Source: Corylus avellana
Lineage: Eukaryota > Streptophyta > Magnoliopsida > Fagales > Betulaceae
Reading direction: 5' to 3'
NCBI RefSeq assembly: GCF_901000735.1
Contig: NC_081543.1
Span: 15,155,574 to 15,219,573, forward strand
Length of the DNA stretch: 64,000 nt
The notes under the pieces were generated by a model that was given only the letters and a program-made list of their open reading frames with translations, ran no database searches and was not told where the DNA came from. Within the stretch, counting starts at the first letter, position 1. Every line of letters begins with the position of its first letter. Below, one piece after another: positions 11,888 through 23,855 of the stretch. A program made the translations under genes and the position numbers.

Positions 11888-12215
11888 AAAATCTTTCAAT
11901 TTAATCTACTGAACTTTTAATTGCTCTCAATTTGAACCCCTTCGTCAAATTTAGCCACTAGAAATACTAAAAAAGACCAAATTATCTCTGATTTTTATTT
12001 TTTTTTTAATAAAAAAATCTTTTTAGAATTAAGGGTAAAATTGAAATTTTATAAAAAAAAAAAATAGGAGTATAAACGTCATTTAATGTTTACAATCGGA
12101 TATAGGGATTCAAATTGATTGCAATTAAAAATTTAGAGACTAAATTGAAAAATTTAAAAATTTAAAAAGATTTGCCAAATCAAGTAAAAATTTAAAATCT
12201 TCAGTAAAATTACTC
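11888..12215. repeat. MITE-like remnant
   Basis: Non-coding text ('ctgaacttttaattgctctcaatttgaacccc') resembles the MITE at 44879-45252. The right half reads as an imperfect reverse complement of the left. Ends are not clear; the CACTA element abuts it. Confidence 0.5.
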
Positions 12216-12224
12216 CTTAAAAAA

Positions 12225-12425
12225 ACATAAAGCGCACGGGATGTACTTTACGCTTGATTGTTGGAAACAACGTAAAACTCATTGCTTGAGTGACGTGTGC
12301 AGATCTGATCCATATCCAACTCGTTTTAGTGAAGCATTGATGACTTGTACAAATTGATACAATGGATGCAAAAGTTTTGGACAGGATGGATAAGATTCCG
12401 TTTGTTGACACTGCTTTTCACATAT
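12225..12425 (+). pseudogene. Relic of an ankyrin/PGG family gene (promoter and start of exon 1)
   Basis: 12232-12310 matches the conserved promoter text of the ankyrin genes (tttacgcttgattgttgg, aaacaacgt, ttgcttgagtgacgtgtgcagatc). 12350-12415 matches exon 1 of ANK1/ANK3 (gatacaatggatgcaaaag, ttttggacaggatggataag, then a stretch encoding IPFVDT). No continuous frame survives and the rest of the gene is gone. It lies directly upstream of ANK1. Confidence 0.75.
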
Positions 12426-12653
12426 ATATCTGCTTATGATCAAGGGCACATCCGGTTTTTCTTTTGTTCATTCGTTAAACAAAAGAAAATCGACGGAAAA
12501 AAAATTAAAAGAAGCTGGATTTGTACACATCTGAAGGTGGGTTCAGGTATCATGTGTTTTTCCACTTGTATGTCAGTGCTGTCACAGCGGTTCCCGAATC
12601 CCTATATCCATCCATCTTAGCGTCCTTAATTAGATTCATTACTGTTCACTCAG

Positions 12654-12667
12654 CCAATCCTATAAAA
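12654..12667 (+). promoter_or_regulatory. CCAAT/TATA core promoter of ANK1
   Basis: CCAATCCTATAAAAG places a CCAAT motif two bases before a TATA box, about 130 bp upstream of the ATG. The same fused motif stands before ANK2 (29681) and ANK3 (51734). Confidence 0.7.
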
Positions 12668-12790
12668 GAAAGACGAGCTAATCTTATCATTTGCCCCAGT
12701 AACTAGTAACTCTCCTCATCTGCATTAGTTGTCGGTTTCAACATTTTCTTTTGATTTCCTAGCCTGACTATCGCTTTCCTCTTAATTCTA

Positions 12791-15700
12791 ATGGATCAAA
12801 GTTTGAGGAATGCTGTTGAGCAAGGAAGCATTGACGCCTTATACGCATTGATACGGGAAGATGTAAATGTTTTGGATAGGATCGATGACATTCCATTTGT
12901 TGAAACTCCTTTACACCTAGCTGCATCTTTAGGGTACATCCAGTTTGCCATGGAGATCATGAAGTTAAAGCCCTCATTTGCTAGGAAGCTTAACCAAGAT
13001 GGCTTCACTCCCATGCACCGTGCTTTGCAAAAGCACTATGCGTTACAAAATGACTGTGTTTTACAAAGACACCAGACCCTATTGGTGCACCGGCTACTTG
13101 ATGATAATGAGGACCTTGTCCGTATCCAAGGAAGGGAGGGCGTGACTCCTTTGCATTAGGCAACTCAAATAGGAAACCTCCCTCTTTTGAAAAAATTTCT
13201 ACAAGTCTGCCCAAAGTCTCTTGAAGATGTAACAATTCAAAGAGAGAATGCACTGCATATAGCCCTGAAATATGGCATGGTCCAAGCTTTTAAGCTCCTG
13301 CTAAAATGGATTCGGCAGGCTTGGTTTAAAGATGCCAAATTATTAGAGGAGAAATTGCTATTTTGGCAAGATGAGGAAGGCAATACTCTATTGCACGTTG
13401 CAGTATACAGAAATCAACTCGAGGTAAGTCCTTTCCACTCAAAGTTATCTAGTAAAGGAGAATAGAGTTGGTATAATGGAGGTCTATCAAAAATTGCGTG
13501 GAAAATTTTACGAAAGCTTTGCGGTGTGATATTTGCCTTTATTTTTGTCGGTAGTTGTAAAATTTTATTTAGCAATATTTGGGTTTTTACTACATTGTAT
13601 TGACTCTAATAATAATAATGAATACAGAGGCCTCTATTTATAGAGAGGCAAGTAACCTAATAGATTAAGGAAAGGTAAACCTAGTAGAATAAGGAAAGGT
13701 AAACCTAGTAGAATAAGAAAAGGTAAACCTAGTAGACTAATAATACCTAAAGAAGTAAATAACAAATAATATTCTTAACATCCCCCCTCAAACTCAATGT
13801 GTAAACTTGAGTTTGGATAAACGAAAAGGGAAAGAAAAAGGAATTCGCCGAAAAAGCTGCTTGTGCCGAAACAATTGCCGAAGTAACGCCATAAAAGTTG
13901 TTAGAGACCCGTGGATTCTGCCTGAATTTGAGCAATGCATTTAAGCTGGAGCTTGGTTCACTTGGTTGTAATCTGACTTGAAAACCATATACTAGTAATG
14001 AAATAGCTGGCCTCATCTAGTCGAGCGGAGAGAAAGCAGGGCCGGTTAAAGAGGCTAATCATGCCTGAAACCCTTGGACCGTCTTGCCTTGTCGGCTGAG
14101 CTAAAGTCTGACTAGTAGACCGTCTCGCCTGTTCGGCTGAGATAAGCAGGGCCGATTGAAGAGGCTAATCATGCCTGAAACCCTTGGACCATCTCGTCTT
14201 GTCGGCTGAACTAAAGTCTGACCCATCTAACTAGTAGACCGTCTCGCCTAGCCGGCTGAGCTAAGTAGGGAGAAAAATGGCCGGTTGAAAAGGCTAATCA
14301 TGCCTGAAACCCTTGGACCGTTGAAAGGTCTGACCAAAAAAATTCTCATTAGTAATGGATCAATGGCCTAGGAGAGGCTGCAGTGACCCGTGATGGCGGC
14401 ATTTGACAAGGCATAAGTGGGCCGGTTGAAAGGGGCTTCTTTGGCCCAAAAACCCATGGACCTGAGGAAAGATTGATCTGACCTGAAAGTGCCTACTGCA
14501 AGAAGAATGAACCGGATTGAACTGCGCCAAAGAAAAGGCTATGGAACCGAATTGAACAATGCATGAACCAACTTGAACCGCATAAAACAAACACCTAAAT
14601 TTGGAGAATAATATTGTTTTCTGCCATATAGAGATGCCAAAAGCAAAAATAGACCACAAATTTGAAATCAGGACGAAAAATTGAGTAGAAAACACCTGGT
14701 CAACTTTTTCAATGGTCAAAGTCATAGTCAACGGTCAACGAAGAAAAAGTCAACCCTATCAAGGTGCTGACGTGGCAGATCTGTTGACGTGGCCGATGTG
14801 CTGAAGTGGTAGTGAGCTGACATGACTGCTGTGCTAACGTGGTAGGGGCTGATGATGTGGCAGATATGATGACATGGAGCTAGGGCTGATGTGTCACTAG
14901 GGCATACAGTGAAGCAGTGCCTGGCGCGTGTGGTGCACACTCCTCAAGCGAAGATCTCGACAAATATGGACTCTTTTGGCTTTGATCTATCGATTGGTGG
15001 TACCGTTGTTGTGATCGGAGCTTTGTAGAGGCCCGTAAAGAAACAAACAAATTCTTAGGCGAGTCTTGCCGGCGTACTGAGGAACCCTTAGGATGCGCGT
15101 GGAGGCGTGTTTACTGACGGAAAGAACCTTCTGGTGGCGTGTGTGAGCGCTTGGAAGCCTGGACGCTTTAGATCTCTTTGGATCTGAACTTGGCGGCGTC
15201 TGAACTGTCCGTAGTGGCAGAAGGGCTGCAGCGATTTTGACACTATGGACAACAGAAATTTGAGCGGCAGGTGATGTAGGGCAACTAGACTGAAATTTGT
15301 CAAAAAGAAAACACTATAACAGACAATTATTAAAGGCCACAGAAAAGTGGCTCTGATACCATGTTAAATATATTTGATAATATATTAGAAGCGGAAGAAA
15401 GAGAGAGAAGAGAGAGAGAGCGAAAGCACACAATGGACTACATTGTATTGACTCTAATAATAATAATGAATACAGAGGCCTCTATTTATAGAGAGGCAAG
15501 TAACCTAATAGATTAAGGAAAGGTAAACCTAGTAGAATAAGGAAAGGTAAACCTAGTAGAATAAGAAAAGGTAAACCTAGTAGACTAATAATACCTAAAG
15601 AAGTAAATAACAAATAATATTCTTAACATTTCTTGGGGCGACTGTTTGGATCAGTAATTATGCATCTTTCCAATTCTCTACATGTTGCAGGTAGTGTCGT

Positions 15701-16449
15701 TGTTAATGGCTACAAAATTAGTTGATTTAAAGGCCAAGAATTTAGAGGGTGATACGGTCTTTGACATCTTGGAACGCCAAACACATGTTGAGAGCCAACG
15801 GATGAGAGATAGGCTACGACCAGGTGCATGTTGTCGTTGTGTCAGTCGTTTAATAGCTATAGTTAAATTATCTTTAAGCCCTTTCCAAAATTTCGTACAA
15901 CGTCTGTGTGGGAAGCTTTTCGTACGAATACGTCGTCAGGAAACAGTTATGACAGAAGAGAGGCGCAATGCATTGTTGGTTGTTGCTGCACTACTATTAA
16001 CGGTCACCTACCAAGCAGCACTCAGCGCTCCTGCAGAAGCTCATGATAAAGCCAATCAGTTCGACGGCACAGCCCCGATCAACGCCAGCAGAGACCCACT
16101 CGCCCATCTATTCAACAGCACAGCTCCGCTCAGAGCTTATTGGAACGCAATCAATGCAGCGTCTAATGCCATCAACAAGAATGCCTTCCTTTTGGTTAAT
16201 ACCATAACCTATTTCCTAACAACCGTCACACTTCTCTTCCTCGTCCCTCCTGATTTTATTGGACTCGTGCTCTACTCACTCCTTGTACTCCTCTCTTTTT
16301 GCTATTGCGTTTCAAGTCCGTTAATAAAAATTCCTCTTATAGTCACCATTGGTGTGTATTTTGTTTTAGTTATTCTCTATCTTTTCATCTTTCTGTTCCC
16401 GGGCAAGCGCGTCAAACGTGTTTCTTCATTTGATATACATATAGATTAA
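12791..16449 (+). pseudogene. ANK1: ankyrin-repeat/PGG-type membrane protein gene, nonsense mutation
   Basis: A two-exon gene of the plant ankyrin-repeat BDA1/ACD6-like class. Exon 1, 12791-13423 (633 nt), starts MDQSLRNAVEQGSIDALYAL and encodes about five ankyrin repeats (PLHLAASLG, GFTPMHRALQ, GVTPLH, ALHIALKYG, TLLHVAV); donor gtaagt. Exon 2, 15691-16449 (acceptor ttgcag), starts VVSLLMATKLVDLKAKNLEG and encodes the PGG-type membrane domain: ALLVVAALLLTVTYQAAL, a luminal loop with two N-glycosylation sequons, then three further hydrophobic segments. A TAG at 13157-13159 (Tyr in ANK3) stops exon 1 after about 122 codons; downstream the frame is intact. The 2.27-kb intron contains an LTR element. 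Probably a recent pseudogene, unless a truncated protein is made. Confidence 0.88.
13589..15628 (-). mobile_element. Non-autonomous LTR retrotransposon in the ANK1 intron, one LTR truncated
   Basis: The right LTR (15362-15628, 267 bp) begins TGTTAAATAT and ends CTTAACA. It abuts a primer-binding site read on the minus strand as TGGTATCAGAGCCAC (initiator-Met tRNA type) at 15347-15361. The left LTR (13589-13780) matches the last ~192 bp of it and abuts a polypurine tract (GAGGGGGGA on the minus strand, 13781-13789). The outer ~75 bp of the left LTR is missing. The ~1.6-kb interior has no gag or pol, so this is a LARD/TRIM-like element. Interior repeats of 'gaggctaatcatgcctgaaa' occur at about 14050, 14160 and 14290. 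Confidence 0.85.
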
Positions 16450-17440
16450 TCACCCGCCATCCTTTTCGTCTTATCATTGTTGCTTTAATTTCTTTCTACA
16501 CAGTCTTACCGCCCTTCTCCACAAACCAAATTACCTTCCTCCTGCCGTATCTCTACATTAATCTTCTCGTACCCACTAACAGGAGCACCTGAATTGACTT
16601 CTTAAATCGGTGACAACTCACATTTGATTGCCACTATTATGCGTGACAAGCGAGGAAGATCATGAAGTCGTGGGAGCTATATATTCTGGTGAGAATGATA
16701 TTTTTTTTTTGTTGATTGATGTACTTGTGTGTGTTGTATTAGGAAGCTTTAATGAATGTTTCTTGAGTTATTATTATTATTTTTATTTTTGTCTTTATTC
16801 TTTTCCACCAACGTAGCTAATAAGCAACGTAGTTATTTTAATTATTCCTTTTCCCATTTCCCGTTATTGATCAGAAAAAGTAGTTATTTTTATTTCTTTT
16901 GTGTCGAAAACTAATCTTTGTCAAGATTTCAATTCTTGTACGTTGTTGCCAATTACGTGCACTCACTACTATGGTAGGATATCGGAGGTTTTTAACTTTT
17001 TATACCAATTGTAAAGTTCTATATTTATGAAATATATAGTAATTGGGATAATGGAATAGATCGATTAAATGGAATTACTGGAATCGAAAATTACAAAGGA
17101 AATGCAAGATTCAAAGTAATTATAACCCATCTATCCCAAAACAATATAAAAACATATTTTCAAAAGACTAAAACAAGATAACATAATAGAAATATCAAAG
17201 TTTATGTGACGTGCTCCTTTCAACCAACAAACTAATTATTTTCATGGATCAAATATTATTATGAAAATCACACTACATACATAGGTTTTAAGAGAATGGA
17301 AAGAGGAAGAGGTGATAACATTAATTACTCCATATCAAGTCATATCTAATTGTTCTAGGCAATCAGGAAAAGACAGCCATGTATGATAGTGTAGCATTTG
17401 TTTAAGCAATTAAGCACATTACACTCTAAAAAAAAGGAAG
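16450..17440. other. Non-coding stretch 3' of ANK1
   Basis: Includes the probable ANK1 3' UTR. No ORF with a recognisable motif and no RNA gene seen. Confidence 0.5.
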
Positions 17441-17715
17441 AAAAAAAAGCCAAAATAGTGACATTTGGAATGTAATGTCTTAAGCGCAAAAAACGTCACT
17501 ACTGATGTAGTGACGTTTACATAGTGACATTTGGCAAATGCCCTTAAACATAGTAGTTGGATTCAAAATTGGAGATGTTTGAACAGTGAAAATGTCAATT
17601 TTTCACAACATTTAAGCCCAAACGTCACCTTTTGGAAGGCGACGTGTTAATAGTGCACATGTCACCTTTTTGAAATGTGACACTTGCACTGTTCAAACAT
17701 CACTACTCTTAAATA
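17440..17715. repeat. Repeat with alternating GTGACATTT/ACGTCACT motifs
   Basis: Several direct and inverted copies of gtgacattt, gtagtgacgttt and aacgtcac stand close together, like the subterminal arrays of the CACTA families in this window but with a different motif. No clean termini. The stretch to 18009 has no gene. Confidence 0.5.
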
Positions 17716-18009
17716 AAATAAAATAAATTTCACCAAAAAATATATATATAAATAAAACAAAAAAAAAATCAAATTATTATTCAAATTAATTTTAAATTTG
17801 AAGGTTCTAAATGAAGGCCAATAACTCCAAGGCCCTAAATGAAGGCCTGGCTTGGCCCGAGTTGTCACTCCATCAATGGAGGTCGGACTTGAACCGATAG
17901 GGCTTTCAATTTACAAATCAATACAAAAGTATATTAACTACATACTAGGAATAATCATAAAAATTTAAGTAGTTTTAAAAAATTAGAAATTAATAGAATA
18001 AGTTCTTGA

Positions 18010-18509
18010 GAAGGCTTGACACACAAAGGAGCAATTAAGGAGAATGATCTAATTAACTAGGAAACAATTGATCTCCTTTTGGATGAATAAAATTTCATTG
18101 AAGCCTTGGTTGGGTGTTGGTCCGCTCTACAAAATTGTTGGAACCCAAACCCACCGGACAACCCAAGCCCAACAAGTTAAGTTATGTTTTGCTATGTCCT
18201 GCCTTTTAAGACTATATTTCTCAAGGCATGCACCTAGAATACTTGTAGCGCCCTTCCTCTACTAATCCTAATATAAATCATTTGGAGTTTAAATTTTTTG
18301 GCTTTTTTACTCCAATTCATCCTTGAGCAGAATAGTCTATGATTTATGAAGGTTTACTACCTAATTAGGTGTGAGGGTATAATTCAACTCCATTACATCG
18401 ACTCCATTCAAAGGAACACTCTAATTAGAAGATGTAGTATATCTAATTATATAATTTAAGGTCACAATTGTGATAATTTTCGATATTTTTAATATTGAAA
18501 ATATGCCAC
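18010..18509. repeat. Uninterrupted copy of the sequence that flanks the second CACTA element
   Basis: About 480 bp (from 'aggagcaattaaggag') is repeated at 23363-23841 ('aggagtaattaaggag') with roughly 3% substitutions by eye and one 4-bp indel. Here the text runs straight through the point where, in the other copy, the CACTA right end stands, so this is an empty (pre-insertion) site. It ends at the assembly gap. Confidence 0.85.
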
Positions 18510-18609
18510 NNNNNNNNNNNNNNNNNNNNNNNNNNNNNNNNNNNNNNNNNNNNNNNNNNNNNNNNNNNNNNNNNNNNNNNNNNNNNNNNNNNNNNNNNNN
18601 NNNNNNNNN
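18510..18609. other. Assembly gap (100 N)
   Basis: Exactly 100 N between the empty-site copy and the TDP1-bearing CACTA element. The left end of that element is not represented in the window. Confidence 0.98.
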
Positions 18610-18821
18610 ATTACAAGTAATATTTGCACTTACATAATTTGTTCCTGTTATTGTTACGCTTCCACTGCATTTTTTACTCTCTTTTGCTGTTTGTGTATTA
18701 TTTTGTATCTAGATGCAGTTATGGGCTAATCTCATCAGCTATTTGATGATTGCATTTTTCTTGAATCCAATGCATACATTCCTTTATAAGTAATGCTTTC
18801 TTTTTCTTTTTCCTGTTGTAG

Positions 18822-21800
18822 CATGTCCAACACTTGCAAAAATCCCTCATGTGTTGGTCGTTCATGGGGAAGGTGATGGAACATTGGATCATATGAAGGT
18901 TTGCCCTTTTTTTTTTTTTCTTCCAATTAAATGCTAACCTCTGCTATACATAAAGGTTTAGATTGGGGGAAACAGATGCTTACTTAGTAACTCTGATATT
19001 TTCTAGAGAAATAAGCCTGCAAACTGGATTTTGCACAAACCGCCCCTGCCTATTTCATTTGGGACACACCATTCGAAGGCCATGCTTCTTGTCTATCCTC
19101 GGGGAGTGAGGATTATTATACATACTGCAAATCTAATATATGTAGATTGGAACAATAAAAGCCAAGGATTGTGGATGCAAGATTTCCCCTGGAAAGATCA
19201 AAATAGTCCAAGCAAAGGATGTGCATTTGAAAATGACTTGATTGATTATCTGAGTGCCTTGAAGGTATTACATATAACATCTTATGTGGAAGATTGAGGC
19301 CTGAAGATATTATTTGGCTTTCTCGAGCACATGTAATATTTCTTCAGTCGATTGAGATGATATTTTCCTAGAAGTGATATCATGAATCTCTTTTTATTCC
19401 TTATTTTCTTAATTTGTTCCCTGCAAAGAAACTGATGCCTATATCATCTGCATTTTTAATCTAATTTTTGATAAGTCTCGATTTTTCTTCTTTATTTCTT
19501 TAACTTTCATGCTTTGTTGCTTCGGGGCATTTTATTTGTTTCTGATCTTTAGTTTATTCTCTTTCAAAAAATTGTTGCCCAACAAAGCCCTTGTCTAACC
19601 CATAGATTTGGAACGTAAGCTTGCCTGTGCAAGAGATTGTGGATGGATGGAACTTGACATTGATTTTGTTGCTTCAAATTTTATGTTCTCTTTGTAGTGC
19701 TGTTGTCCAGATTAAGCATATTAACCTTGTGTATTTTTTTCTTTTTACAGTGGCCTGAATTTTCTGTTAAATTGCCGGCCCTTGGAAACTTCAATATCAA
19801 TCCAGCTTTCTTTAAGAAGTTTGATTATAGTGAGGCGGCGGTACATTTTCCATTCCCTTAATTTTCTTTTTTTACTTTTTCTTTCTAAAATGACATTTCA
19901 TTTCTGTTGGGAGGATATACTGTTAAAGCAGTATCTGTCTGTGTGTAGCATGCCATTACATGAGGACATGAAACTACTTGCGTATTTTTCAGGTCAGATT
20001 GATTGCTTCTGTCCCTGGATATCATACGGGTACCAATATCAAAAAGTGGGGACATATGAAGCTACGAACTGTTCTCCAGGAGTGAAATTTTGATAAAGAG
20101 TTCAAAAAATCCCCACTTGTTTATCAGGTATAGTTAAAATTCTTCTTGATGGGCATAATGATCATGTGGCAGTTGATGGATTTTGATGCTAGGGTTTTCT
20201 GTTAGTAGGTGAAGAAATCAAATAACAGATTCTTCTAATTAATAAACTTTTCTTTTATTTGGTTTCTCTCTGTTTTATGCTGTTCTGGACCTAGTCTTTT
20301 CATTAATACTTTTCTGCTTAACTTTTTATGTGCATAAGTTTTGTAATGGATCTTTCCATAATGTTATGAAATGAAAGTGCTGATTGGTTTCTTGAATTTT
20401 ATTGTAAAGCCAATAGCCAACAGACTCAAACACCTTATGAACAGCCATTGTAAAGCCAATAGCCAACAGACTCAACACCTTATGAACATAAGGCTTGACT
20501 GTAGATGAATTCTAAGAATAACTGGTCATTGAAGTTTTTGTAATATTATAATAGAAGCATCTTTGACTTACCAAAAAAATAATAGAAGCATCTTGGATGC
20601 TGACACATAAATTTGTTCTATGATTTGTTAAAATTTTCCAGATGTCTTAAAGCCAACTGTACAGTTCTTACTTCAAAGGCGAGTAAGAATTTTTGAAATG
20701 CATAAAAAGCCTATTAATCATGCCCATTTTCCAATGAGTTGGGACTAATCAAGTAATTTTGAACTCACGAAAGATGTGTCAAGTTGACTTAAGTTGACAA
20801 TTTCTTCTCAAGAAAATAATTACAATGTAGAAATTGATTAACTCCAAATTTTTTCATGTAAATTTTAGAGTACGCATACCATATTAGATTCTTCTATTTG
20901 TCCATTTCTATACATTCTGAGTGAATTCTGTTTTTGTTCTTTCTTTCTTCCCCAGGGTTATGCAGCTGGAAATGCCATTCCAAGTCCACTAAAGAATGTG
21001 GAGAAAGAATTCTTGAAGAAGTACTGGGCAAAGTGGAAGGCAAGCCACACTGGTCGCTCGTATGTATATCTCATCACTAGAGAGAGTTTGTACCTTAAAT
21101 GCTAATTAAGGTTGTATATTTCGATTGGAAGTCTAATATCAAATTTAGTCAGTTGCTGAACGAACTTGTTGGCTTCTTGTTATTTCATAACCATTTAGGC
21201 ATTTAGTGAAAAAATGGTAACCAGAGAAACTAATAATTTTTTTTGGTATTTGTTATCTTAGATGTGTTGTACCTTCTGACTCAGAAATTCACAGTATTTA
21301 GTGTTCCTACTTTCTATTTTTTGTTTCTTTAATTATTTTTATTAATTATACTTAACAGTAATTCTTTTCAATATTCCAGTTGTGCAATGCCACATATAAA
21401 GACATTCGCACGGTATAATGATCAGAAATTCTCGTAAGAGTTCATATTATGCCTGTTGGTTGGGTCATTAAATTTTCATAGTTTAAGCATGGACCTTGAA
21501 CTTTACTCTTCCCCAACAGTTGGTTCTTGCTGACCTCATCAAATCTTAGCAAAGCTGCCTGGGGAGCCCTCCAGAAAAATAATTCTCAGTTGATGATCCG
21601 TTCTTATGAGGTATGTATATCAATATTTGCACCAACTGAAAGATGAGAATTAAGTTACAAAATGCAAGTTAGATAATGAAGTTTGAAGAACATAGTTTAA
21701 AAACTAACCTCAGATCCATAGACTGTTTTTCTTTGGATTAATGGTTATATAATTTGCCCCTTTGACATTATTGAGTCTTTTCCTTATTGCTCCAACTGAA

Positions 21801-21927
21801 GGATTGACATTGTATTTCTACCATTTTCTGTGTGTTCTTATTTCAGCTGGGAGTGCTATTTTTACCATCTTCTATTGAAAGGCACAGTTCTGGATTTTCT
21901 TGTACAAATAATGGGGATGTCGTGGAG
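18822..21927 (+). pseudogene. TDP1: Captured tyrosyl-DNA phosphodiesterase 1 (TDP1) gene fragment
   Basis: TDP1 removes topoisomerase I adducts from DNA 3' ends using two HxK motifs. Blocks with splice sites: 18822-18898 (CPTLAKIPHVLVVHGEGDG), 19007-19264 (first motif in GTHHSKAMLLVYP), 19751-19840 (KLPALGNFNINPAFF), 19993-20127 ([18 protein letters not shown]), 20956-21059 (GYAAGNAIPSPLKNVEKEFL), 21380-21433 (second motif in AMPHIKTFARYN), 21520-21610 ([16 protein letters not shown]) and 21847-21927 (LGVLFLPSSIERH). Defects: a TGA replaces the codon after TVLQE in block 4, the segment expected between blocks 4 and 5 is absent, and the N-terminal and last exons are missing. It lies in a CACTA element, so a functional TDP1 gene should exist elsewhere. 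Confidence 0.9.
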
Positions 21928-22389
21928 GTAATGACTATATCCTGGCTTGTGAGTTCTTTGATCATCTGAGCATTGAATTCATTGTCCGACATTTAGAGTG
22001 TTTTGTCATTTTTTTTCCGAATGAACTGAAAGTTAGTTCATTCGGCTACAATTTCTTTTACGCATACAGGGCAGCTGTGGGAGAATTGCCTAACCCAAAA
22101 CACTTAGCTTAGGTTATTGGAATAAAAACGTATTACCTAAACAGAATGAGATAACCATAATCTATGATTAACTCTCCATATTCTTTTTATTGTCTTTTCT
22201 CAAGTAAGCTACCGAATTGAACAAGGATGAAAGTTGGAAAAGATATCCTTACCGCCAAACATGCACATCATTTTTCGGTTTAATGGATCTCTTAAACCAC
22301 CATATAATGATTATAAAATAGAGCCCAAAATGGATTCTAAGGCAGCCAAGATAAATCTAAGTTCCACGAATATATGAATTTGTTTCCTG

Positions 22390-23362
22390 GTTTTGCGATC
22401 GATCGCACTTGGAGTGTGATCGATCGCAAAATATAAAAAACCTACCTGAAAACCTACTGGTACTGCGATCGATCGCACTGGAGTGCGATCGATCTCAAAA
22501 TGTAGAAAACTTACTGACGTTGCGATCGATCGCACTTCAAGTGAGATCGATCGCAACGTCAGTAGGTTTTCTACATTTTGAGATCGAAAACTTACTGGCG
22601 TTGCGATCGATCGCACTCCAAGTGAGATCGATCGCAGATTTTTTTTTTTTTTTTTTTGATTTTTTAGGACCATTAGGGTCGACTTTGTGGACCCTAATGG
22701 TTAACTATCAGCGTCCACTTTAATTTGGACGCTGATAGTCAATTTTTTTTTTCAATTTTTTTGGACCATTAGCGTCCACAAAAGTGGACGCTAATGGTTG
22801 ACTATCAGCGTCGACTACTTCCATCATCTTTAGGGTCAAAACATTGCGCCTTTTAGAGTCGATAAAGTGGACGCTAAAAGTGATCATTAGGGTCGACTCT
22901 AAGTGGACGCTGATAGTTAATTTGCTTGAGAATTTTTTAGGACCATTAGGGTCGACAAAAGTCGACCCTAATGGTTAACTATCAGCGTCCACTTTGGTTT
23001 GGACGCTGATAGTTATTATTATTTTTTTTTTAAAGGACCATTAGGGTCGACAAAGTGGACCCTAATGGTTAACTAAAAGTGGACGCTAATGCTTGACTAT
23101 TAGGGTCGACTTTCGCTTCCGTTTACATCATCTTTAGGGTCAAAACATTGCGACTTTTAGGGGCGATAAAGTGGACGCTAAAAGTGATCATTAGGGTCGA
23201 CTTTTAAGTGGACCCTGATAATCAGACATTTGATCATTAGGGTTGGACTATTAGCGTCGACACCTTTAGGGTCGAAAAGTCGACGCTGTTGGCAACAGCG
23301 TCCACTGTAGGATCTTTAGGGGCGACTTTGAGTCGCCCCTAAAGACCTAATTTCTTGTAGTG
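22390..23362. repeat. Right subterminal repeats of the second CACTA element
   Basis: Repeated TGCGATCGATCGCA dyads (22394-22640) are followed by 'aggaccattagggtcgac' modules and palindromes such as TTAGCGTCCAC. The closing ~110 bp is almost the same as at 11780-11887. Confidence 0.9.
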
Positions 23363-23841
23363 AGGAGTAATTAAGGAGAATCATCTATCTAGGAAACAAT
23401 TGATCTCCTTTTGGATGAAGAAAATTTCATTGAAGCCTTGGTTGGGTGTTGGTCCGCTCTACAAAATTGTTGGAACCCAAACCAACCGGGCAACCCAAGC
23501 CCATCAAGTTAAGTTATGTGTTGCTATGTCCTGCCTTTTAAGACTGTATTTCTCAAGGCATGCACCTAGAATACTTGTACCGCCCTTCCTCTACTAATCC
23601 TAATATAAATCATTTGGAGTTTAAATTTTTTGGCTTTTTTACTCCAATTCATCCTTGAGCAGAATAGTCTATGATTTATGAAGGTTTACTCCCTAATTAG
23701 GTGTGATGGTATAATTCAACTCCATTACATTGACTCCATTCAAAGGAACACTCTGATTAGTAGATGTAGTATATCTAATTATATAATTTAAGGTCACAAT
23801 TGTGATAATTTTCGATATTTTTAATATTGAAAATATGCCAC
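23363..23841. repeat. Second copy of the 18010-18509 segment (right flank of the CACTA insertion)
   Basis: Begins directly at the CACTA right end and follows the 18010-18509 text to its end, where the first copy enters the gap. This copy continues into a SINE insertion. Confidence 0.85.
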
Positions 23842-23855
23842 AACAGCCTGTATGA

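Larger units (their letters stand above)
18610..23362 (+). mobile_element. Right part of a second family-A CACTA element, carrying TDP1 exons
   Basis: The right end CTTGTAGTG is at 23354-23362, preceded by the same subterminal repeats as at 11452-11887 and by CGATCGATCG dyads at 22394-22640. The left end falls in the gap. The flank AGGAGTAATT after the end corresponds to aggagcaatt at the empty site, which fits a 3-bp TSD of AGG (inferred; the left junction is unseen). Everything from 18610 to 22390 lies left of the right terminus and is not part of the empty site, so the TDP1 exons are cargo of the element. Confidence 0.8.

Noticed and set aside
14360..15303. Three antisense frames of 70-123 codons in the ANK1 intron
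   Set aside because: They lie in the interior of the non-autonomous LTR element, show no gag or pol motif, and are split.
18068..18265. Conserved 65-codon frame also present at 23400-23597
   Set aside because: The two frames are alike only because the whole 480-bp block is duplicated; there is no known motif and no promoter, and non-coding flanks are equally conserved.
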